Source of the DNA: Deltaproteobacteria bacterium
GTDB taxonomy: Bacteria > Myxococcota_A > Polyangia > Haliangiales > Haliangiaceae
Direction of reading: 5' to 3'
Length of the DNA: 5,695 nt
NCBI GenBank assembly: GCA_013696695.1
Contig: JACCYD010001283.1
Coordinates: 1-5,695, forward strand
In this document: one piece after another, positions 4,320 through 5,695 of the stretch
How the letters are laid out: every line of letters starts with the position of its first letter
Numbering within the stretch: the stretch's first letter is position 1
Translations under genes and position numbers: made by a program
The notes under the pieces: generated by a model
Told to the model about the DNA's origin: nothing
What the model saw: only the letters and a program-made list of their open reading frames with translations
Databases searched by the model: none

Positions 4320-5695
4320 ACCAGGATCACGATCTCGCGCAGGAGCAGCTGGCAGAGGTGCCGACATGCCTCGCGCTCCGGCAACCCGCAGGTCACGAGC
4401 AGCTCGCGCGCGGACAACGTGCCATCGATGCGCGTCAGCAGGAACGCGGCGCGCTGATCGATCTGGATGCCGACGAGCTGCTCGAGGTGTTGCGAGAGCG
4501 CAGCCATCCGGGACTGATCGCCGATGAACGCGGTGAACACCGCGAGCACCAGCGAATCGTTCGAGGCGAGCAGCGCATCGATGCCGTCGTCGGGGCGCGC
4601 CGCCGATAGCGCGAGCTCGAGGGCGAGGACCGCCTCGTCGAGATCGCCGCGCGCATGCGTCCGCATGGCTCGCCCGATCAACTGGGCCACCGCGGCCGCT
4701 GGCAGGTCGCGCGCGTCGGTGGTGCCGGGCGCGATGCTCTCGAGGAGCGCGTCGCAGCGAGCCGCGATGCGGTCGATCGGGACGCGCGCCTCCGCGGACA
4801 GCTCGGCGAGCACCGCGTCGCGTGCCTCACCGAGATCCATCACGGTGGGTGCGGTCGATAGTCGGTCGAGACGCACGGGAGCCATCGGCTTTGGCAGCAC
4901 CGCCTCGCGGCGCCCGAGCAGCGCGTTGACCTCCGCCACCACGGTCGGATTGGAGAGATCGAGGGCGTGCGCGGCGATCACGCGATCGAGATCGACCAAC
5001 AGCGCGCCGGCCGTCGGATAGCGATCGGTGGGCCGTGTCGCCAGCAGCCGCAACACGATCGCCTCGAGGTCGGCGGGATAGCGCGGCATCACGAGCGATG
5101 GCTTCGCGAACTGTCCTCGCACGATCGCCTCGAGCATCTCGAACTCGCTCGCGTGATCGAACGGCCGCGTGTTGGTCGTCAGCTCGTAGAGCACGACGCC
5201 GAGCGAGAACAGATCCGAGCGACCGTCGAGTGGTCGCGCGCGGCATTGCTCGGGGGACATGTACGGGATCTTGCCCTTGAGCTGACCGCTCGCCGTCCGC
5301 GTGACCGTGCCGCTCTCGATGCGCGCGATGCCGAAATCGACGAGCTTGATCGCCCCCCCGAAGCTGACGAGGATATTGCTAGGCGAGATGTCGCGGTGAA
5401 CGATGTTGAGCTTCGCGTGTGAGCCATTCGGATCGTGGACGTACGCGAGTGCGCACGTGGTGCCGTACATGATCGACATCGCGATCGCGAGCGACATCGG
5501 ACGCTCCCGCGTGATCGCAGCAGCGAGCAACTGCCGCAAGTCGTGCCCGTCGACGAACTCCATCGCGAAGTAACACGCGCCGTGATCGATGCCGACGTCG
5601 AACACCTTGGCGATGTTCGGGTGGTGCAGCGTCGCGGCGAGCCGTGCTTCGGCGACGAACATGTCGATGAAGCGCCGATCGTTCGCATACGCGGG
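4316..5695 (-). CDS. Eukaryote-type Ser/Thr protein kinase (N-terminus outside window)
   Basis: The frame is open to the right edge, so 459 C-terminal residues are visible; the Gly-rich loop and the ATP-anchoring Lys lie outside. ATG 5662 falls inside the alphaC helix and is not the real start. In fragment numbering, the alphaC Glu is Glu16 (FVAEARLAA). The catalytic loop is HRDISPSN at 100-107 (Asp102, Asn107), DFG is 120-122, the activation segment has possible phospho-sites at Thr130, Thr132, Thr134 and Ser136, and SPE (147-149) replaces APE. All visible catalytic residues are present, so it should be active. The kinase domain ends near 240. A linker and a helical region (about 285-410) follow, and the last 45 residues (IDGTLSARELL... 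to the end) resemble the small winged-helix-like module seen at the end of some myxobacterial signalling proteins. No membrane segment is seen, so it is probably cytoplasmic. Substrate unknown. Confidence 0.92.
   Translation of the reverse strand, partial: PAYANDRRFIDMFVAEARLAATLHHPNIAKVFDVGIDHGACYFAMEFVDGHDLRQLLAAAITRERPMSLAIAMSIMYGTTCALAYVHDPNGSHAKLNIVHRDISPSNILVSFGGAIKLVDFGIARIESGTVTRTASGQLKGKIPYMSPEQCRARPLDGRSDLFSLGVVLYELTTNTRPFDHASEFEMLEAIVRGQFAKPSLVMPRYPADLEAIVLRLLATRPTDRYPTAGALLVDLDRVIAAHALDLSNPTVVAEVNALLGRREAVLPKPMAPVRLDRLSTAPTVMDLGEARDAVLAELSAEARVPIDRIAARCDALLESIAPGTTDARDLPAAAVAQLIGRAMRTHARGDLDEAVLALELALSAARPDDGIDALLASNDSLVLAVFTAFIGDQSRMAALSQHLEQLVGIQIDQRAAFLLTRIDGTLSARELLVTCGLPEREACRHLCQLLLREIVILV

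Noticed and set aside
3225..4367. Long open frame (380 codons) on the - strand opposite the cyclophilin gene
   Set aside because: Its product is an Arg/Asp/His-rich low-information protein with no motif, typical of antisense frames in GC-rich DNA; the + strand frame is an unmistakable cyclophilin.
701..5695. Kinase and phosphatase as a matched signalling pair
   Set aside because: They lie on opposite strands about 2.5 kb apart, with unrelated genes between, and are predicted to be in different compartments (cytoplasm versus envelope).
1..5695. CRISPR arrays, tRNA or rRNA genes, insertion sequences, prophage or defence genes
   Set aside because: No regularly spaced repeats, RNA gene cores, transposase or integrase motifs, or terminal inverted repeats were seen.

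Overview
The window is GC-rich bacterial DNA, densely coding on both strands, with strongly GC-biased third codon positions and few Shine-Dalgarno sites. The gene content suggests a member of the Myxococcota (deltaproteobacterial lineage, perhaps the Haliangium/Kofleria side). It includes a eukaryote-type Ser/Thr kinase with an HRDISPSN catalytic loop, two lipoproteins with Asp/Gly-rich tethers, a secreted cyclophilin with an extra helical domain, and a dicluster ferredoxin. This assignment is an inference from protein style, not a phylogenetic result.

Layout, left to right. (1) The 3' end of mqo, malate:quinone oxidoreductase, on + (1-591). (2) A 109-base gap (592-700) holding a good match to a sigma-54 (-24/-12) promoter just before the next start codon, plus a 10-bp palindrome further upstream. 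(3) A + strand lipoprotein with a tyrosine/dual-specificity phosphatase domain, P-loop HCTVGEDRTG (701-1858). (4) A - strand cluster read from right to left: dicluster ferredoxin (3206-2829), an unrecognised 79-residue protein (2790-2551), and a lipoprotein with two IPT/TIG-like domains (2477-1860). (5) A 117-base divergent spacer (3207-3323). (6) A + strand exported cyclophilin-type peptidyl-prolyl isomerase (3324-4319). (7) A - strand Ser/Thr protein kinase lacking its N-terminus because the window ends (5695-4316).

The genes do not form one recognisable pathway. Mqo feeds the quinone pool in the TCA cycle and the ferredoxin is a cytoplasmic electron carrier. Three products are predicted to work beyond the inner membrane: the phosphatase lipoprotein, the TIG lipoprotein and the cyclophilin. 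The kinase is a cytoplasmic signalling protein. No CRISPR array, tRNA, rRNA, insertion sequence, phage or known defence system was seen.

The points most worth following are the sigma-54-like promoter that would give an almost leaderless phosphatase mRNA, the PtpB/LipA-like P-loop on a lipid-anchored protein, the ferredoxin whose first cluster motif has Lys in place of the second Cys, the cyclophilin with four cysteines and an N-terminal helical module, and two convergent gene pairs that meet stop to stop (1 base apart, and sharing a CTAG) with no room for a terminator between them.
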